NCBI GenBank assembly: GCA_030837395.1
Contig: JAUPKO010000226.1
Span: forward strand, 1 to 10,730
Source: Actinomycetota bacterium
GTDB lineage: Bacteria > Actinomycetota > Actinomycetes > S36-B12 > UBA10799
DNA length: 10,730 bases
Direction: 5' to 3'
Below, piece after piece: positions 6,606-10,730 of this stretch (its first letter is position 1; each line of letters starts with the position of its first letter). The notes below the pieces were generated by a model. That model did not search any database. It worked only from the letters and a program-made list of their open reading frames with translations, and had not been told where the DNA came from. A program made the position numbers and the translations under genes.

Positions 6606-7488
6606 CGGGCTCCCTGCGCCGCAACCATTCCTGCACGGCATCACGGTAGCCGAGGGCGGCCCGGTAGCGTGTCAACTCCGGCGAGACACCCGGCAGCGAG
6701 CATGCCAGAGCCTCGCGTTCGACCGGCGTCAACTCGCCCAGCGACGTCAGGAACGTCCGAATACCGAACACCACCGTGCGACTATCTGCCATCGCGCGCA
6801 TCGATTGCCGTTCAGTGCGCAGCCACACGCGACGCGGCACCTCGTCCGGGCTGACCTGCACCGGCGGCTTGGGGTCCGGGTGGAAGAGGTCGTCGTCGGC
6901 CGTGAGCGTCCAATTGAACCGTTCCCAGATGCCCTGCCCGCCACCGGTTGCGATGCGGTCGAAAGCCATTCGGCTGGCCGCTGCCAACCGATCGGAGTAG
7001 TGCGGTACGGGCGTGTGGATGGCGTCCAGGTCCTGGCCGATCTTGTCGCCCAGCCGCCAGAAACTTGGGAAGCACACACACCCGGCCACCAATCGCCACG
7101 TCCCCGCATCGTCGCGCTGCATCAATGTCAGGTCCTCCTGCACGGTCAACGCTGTGGCCCGCAGCAGTGCAACGGCCCCGCCGCGCTCGACCCCCTCACC
7201 GGTTCGGCGCCCCTGACCCCTCGGCCCACCCGCAGCGGGCGTGACCGCGTCGGCCACCATCCGCGCGAGCAGAGTCACCGCGGCCTCGGCGTGCGGCAGC
7301 ACGGCCAGCACCTCGTCGGGATGGTCGTCGAGCAGTCGCCGTTTGGCCGCCAACTGGGCTGGCCCATCAGGCCCGGGCAGCAACCAACGCTGGGTCGGCC
7401 GGGTGCCCACCGTGAGCCGAAACGGCCGCGGCTGCACGGGCACAGCCAACCCGCGCAGTTCGTGCTCGGGCCCGATGCCGGTGAACAT
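6601..7488 (-). CDS. Heme-dependent oxidative N-demethylase family protein (DUF3445)
   Basis: The protein has 295 residues, is soluble and has no signal peptide. Family features in order: PFRLTVGTRP near 22-31; a Lys/Arg-rich segment ending in DEVLAVLP (58-65); the core VQEDLTLMQ (116-124); CVCFPSFWRLGDKIG (137-151); IHTPVP (157-162); ERFNWTL (189-195); and the C-terminal TERQSMRAM (225-233) with FGIRTF (241-246). Characterised relatives are the heme-containing subunit of Pseudomonas HODM, a multi-subunit enzyme that demethylates dimethylamine; I see none of its partner subunits here. The substrate of this protein is therefore unknown. Residues 82-104 are a Gly/Arg-rich, probably flexible linker. 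The ATG at 7488 is chosen because family similarity begins soon after it and the upstream frame runs into the intergenic region; it has only a poor Shine-Dalgarno and may be leaderless. The gene diverges from glgP across 96 bases. Confidence 0.85.
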   Translation of the reverse strand: MFTGIGPEHELRGLAVPVQPRPFRLTVGTRPTQRWLLPGPDGPAQLAAKRRLLDDHPDEVLAVLPHAEAAVTLLARMVADAVTPAAGGPRGQGRRTGEGVERGGAVALLRATALTVQEDLTLMQRDDAGTWRLVAGCVCFPSFWRLGDKIGQDLDAIHTPVPHYSDRLAAASRMAFDRIATGGGQGIWERFNWTLTADDDLFHPDPKPPVQVSPDEVPRRVWLRTERQSMRAMADSRTVVFGIRTFLTSLGELTPVEREALACSLPGVSPELTRYRAALGYRDAVQEWLRRREPV

Positions 7489-7494
7489 CGTCCC

Positions 7495-7500
7495 AGCGTA
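7495..7500 (-). promoter_or_regulatory. TACGCT box, possible -10 for a leaderless DUF3445 transcript
   Basis: The minus strand reads TACGCT, then 6 bases, then the ATG at 7488. This is the spacing expected if transcription starts at the A of the start codon, and it fits the weak ribosome binding site. No -35 is recognisable. Confidence 0.4.
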
Positions 7501-7511
7501 ACCAACGAGTT

Positions 7512-7526
7512 GCCCGGACCTCGGGC
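7512..7526. promoter_or_regulatory. Small dyad in the divergent DUF3445/glgP promoter region
   Basis: GCCCG (7512-7516) and CGGGC (7522-7526) form a 5-5-5 dyad between the two divergent TACGCT boxes. It could be an operator acting on both genes, but a 5-bp GC arm is weak evidence in this background. Confidence 0.25.
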
Positions 7527-7545
7527 GACGAGTGTGCGCGCGGAC

Positions 7546-7551
7546 TACGCT
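7546..7551 (+). promoter_or_regulatory. TACGCT box, possible -10 of glgP
   Basis: TACGCT on the plus strand ends 33 bases before the GTG start. Transcription would begin near 7558, leaving a short leader that contains the GGGAAGG ribosome binding site at about 7571-7577. No clear -35 stands at 16-18 bases. Confidence 0.35.
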
Positions 7552-7584
7552 AACCGCGACTGCCAACAACGGGAAGGCCTCCAC

Positions 7585-10032
<2,448 letters not shown>

Positions 10033-10033
10033 C

Positions 10034-10492
10034 GTGTCCGACCCCCACGACCCCACCCTGCGCGCCGGCACCCGCGACCGCGACGCCTGTGCCCAGGTGC
10101 TGAACGAGGCGATGGCAGAGGGGCGGCTCACGGCAGATGAGCATGACGAGCGTCTGTCGCGCTGCTACGCGGCGGTGACGATGGGCGACCTCGCTGCCTT
10201 GACCGCGGACGTGCCACACCGGCAGACCGCCGAGGTTGCCGCGACCGCCGCGAAGGCAGTGCCGGCCAGCGCGGCGACTCGCCCCCCGACCAAGTCCGGT
10301 ACCTCCGGCCTGCGCGGTATGTGGGCGTCGTGGGCTGGCGTGTCGATCCTTGTCACGGTGATCTGGGCTTTGGGGGCCTTCAGCAACACCGACGGCGAAT
10401 CGGACTACTTCTGGCCGATGTGGGTGATCGGGCCGTGGGGGGCGGTCAATGCCATGGTGTCGGTGTTCTCGTGGGGCGGTCGAGGCAAGTAG
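10034..10492 (+). CDS. DUF1707 and 2TM domain membrane protein
   Basis: The protein has 152 residues. Residues 10-61 match the DUF1707 (SHOCT-like) domain: RAGTRDRDACAQVLNEAMAEG, then RLTADEHDERLSRCYAAVTM and DLAALTADVP. A Pro/Ala/Thr-rich linker (62-92) leads to two hydrophobic segments, about 99-117 and 125-146, the second containing the YFWPMW...GPWG pattern of small 2TM domains. The C-terminus is short and basic. Function is unknown; in this family DUF1707 is taken as a cytoplasmic or DNA- or protein-binding head on a membrane anchor, which is inference only. The GTG start at 10034 is one base after the glgP stop, so translation is probably coupled and the gene belongs to the glgP transcript. 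Family similarity begins at residue 10, and an earlier start would lie within glgP. Confidence 0.88.
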   Translation: MSDPHDPTLRAGTRDRDACAQVLNEAMAEGRLTADEHDERLSRCYAAVTMGDLAALTADVPHRQTAEVAATAAKAVPASAATRPPTKSGTSGLRGMWASWAGVSILVTVIWALGAFSNTDGESDYFWPMWVIGPWGAVNAMVSVFSWGGRGK

Positions 10493-10495
10493 TAC

Positions 10496-10509
10496 GGGCA
10501 GTTCCCGCC
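10496..10509 (+). repeat. First copy of a 14-bp repeat, GGGCAGTTCCCGCC
   Basis: GGGCAGTTCCCGCC occurs at 10496-10509 and again exactly at 10527-10540, 31 bases apart, with a perfect inverted copy at 10547-10560. The first copy begins 4 bases after the DUF1707 stop. It could pair with the inverted copy instead of the second copy, giving two exclusive hairpins. Confidence 0.85.
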
Positions 10510-10522
10510 GGGGTGGACGTGG

Positions 10523-10564
10523 CTGTGGGCAGTTCCCGCCGGATTTGGCGGGAACTGCCCACAG
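10523..10564. terminator. Perfect 18-bp hairpin between converging genes, probable bidirectional terminator or repeat element
   Basis: Arms 10523-10540 and 10547-10564 are perfectly complementary over 18 bp with a 6-base loop, GGATTT. There is no T-tract on either side, as is common for actinobacterial hairpins. It lies 30 bases after the plus-strand DUF1707 gene and 42 bases beyond the minus-strand gene that ends at 10607, where a shared terminator is expected. It includes two of three copies of the 14-bp repeat, so it may belong to a genome-wide REP-like family. Confidence 0.7.
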
Positions 10565-10606
10565 GTGGTGCTGGTGTGGCGGGCTGTGCCCGGTCCAGCG
10601 GTCAGG

Positions 10607-10729
10607 TCAGCCGCAGGACCACGGGCCCCAGCCGGCGGACTGGTAGTAGTTGTAGGCCACCTGGTCCTGGGCCCAGGCCGGGGCCTGGTCCGGGGTCGCG
10701 GCGTAGGCGCCGCCGCCATTGGCCAGCCA
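10607..10729 (-). CDS. C-terminal end of a probable Rpf/transglycosylase-like secreted protein (partial)
   Basis: The minus strand is open from the window edge to a TGA at 10609-10607 and encodes 40 residues: WLANGGGAYAATPDQAPAWA, then QDQVAYNYYQSAGWGPWSCG. The pattern W..(N/Y)GGGAYA, about 14-20 residues, Q..VA...Y...GWGPW.C, then stop resembles the end of transglycosylase-like (resuscitation-promoting factor) domains, where a conserved Trp and a late Cys close the fold. These are secreted peptidoglycan-cleaving enzymes. The catalytic Glu, signal peptide and start lie outside the window, so activity cannot be judged. Another lysozyme-like protein remains possible. The coding assignment is supported by composition and by the convergent hairpin just past its stop. 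Confidence 0.65.
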   Translation of the reverse strand, partial: WLANGGGAYAATPDQAPAWAQDQVAYNYYQSAGWGPWSCG

Positions 10730-10730
10730 C

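Noticed and set aside
6580..7584. Possible 335-residue N-terminal extension of glycogen phosphorylase
   Set aside because: The extension is antisense to the DUF3445 gene, family similarity starts just after the GTG at 7585, and that GTG has a good ribosome binding site. The resulting 815 residues is the normal length.
10449..10646. Small frames on both strands over the hairpin repeat (for example a CGQFPP...GTAH pattern on each)
   Set aside because: The similarity of the two translations is simply the inverted repeat read on both strands; no start signals and no family.

Overview
The window looks like a chromosomal segment of a high-GC member of the Actinomycetota. This rests on the GC-rich third codon positions, four GTG starts among the six complete genes, a homodimeric-type AceE close to the mycobacterial protein, a DUF3145 protein (a family I know only from actinobacteria) and a DUF1707 membrane protein. 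I cannot fix the genus. There is no tRNA, rRNA, insertion sequence, phage gene or CRISPR array, and coding density is very high. The longest stretch without a gene is 127 bases.

Layout, left to right: (1) 1-2532 (+), the last 843 residues of the pyruvate dehydrogenase E1 component, aceE, with its start outside the window. (2) 2590-4275 (+) and 4215-5888 (-), two paralogous polytopic membrane proteins resembling GT-C glycosyltransferases of the AftB type, arranged tail to tail with overlapping 3' ends. (3) 5931-6473 (-), a DUF3145 protein immediately upstream of the second GT-C gene and probably co-transcribed with it from a promoter near 6540-6567 that carries a palindrome at its start point. 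(4) 6601-7488 (-), a protein of the heme-dependent oxidative N-demethylase family (DUF3445). (5) 7585-10032 (+), glycogen/maltodextrin phosphorylase (GT35), divergent from the previous gene, followed after one base by a DUF1707/2TM membrane protein at 10034-10492. (6) 10493-10606, a repeat-built hairpin between converging genes. (7) 10607-10729 (-), the last 40 residues of a probable Rpf/transglycosylase-like secreted protein.

The genes do not form one pathway. AceE (pyruvate to acetyl-CoA) and GlgP (glycogen to glucose 1-phosphate) belong to central carbon and storage metabolism. The two GT-C proteins and the Rpf-like tail point to the cell envelope. DUF3145 and DUF1707 have no established function.

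The most distinctive structure is at the meeting point of the two GT-C paralogues. One 46-bp near-palindrome (axis at 4240.5) encodes the homologous C-terminal peptides of both proteins, one on each strand: LTGIWERIRSQTAVS on + and LTAVWDRIRSQIPVS on -. Other points worth checking are three TACGCT boxes just upstream of genes (two at leaderless spacing), an operator-like palindrome before DUF3145, a hairpin covering the ribosome binding site of the minus-strand GT-C gene, and a three-copy 14-bp repeat forming a bidirectional terminator-like hairpin. I found no clearly new defence or mobile system.
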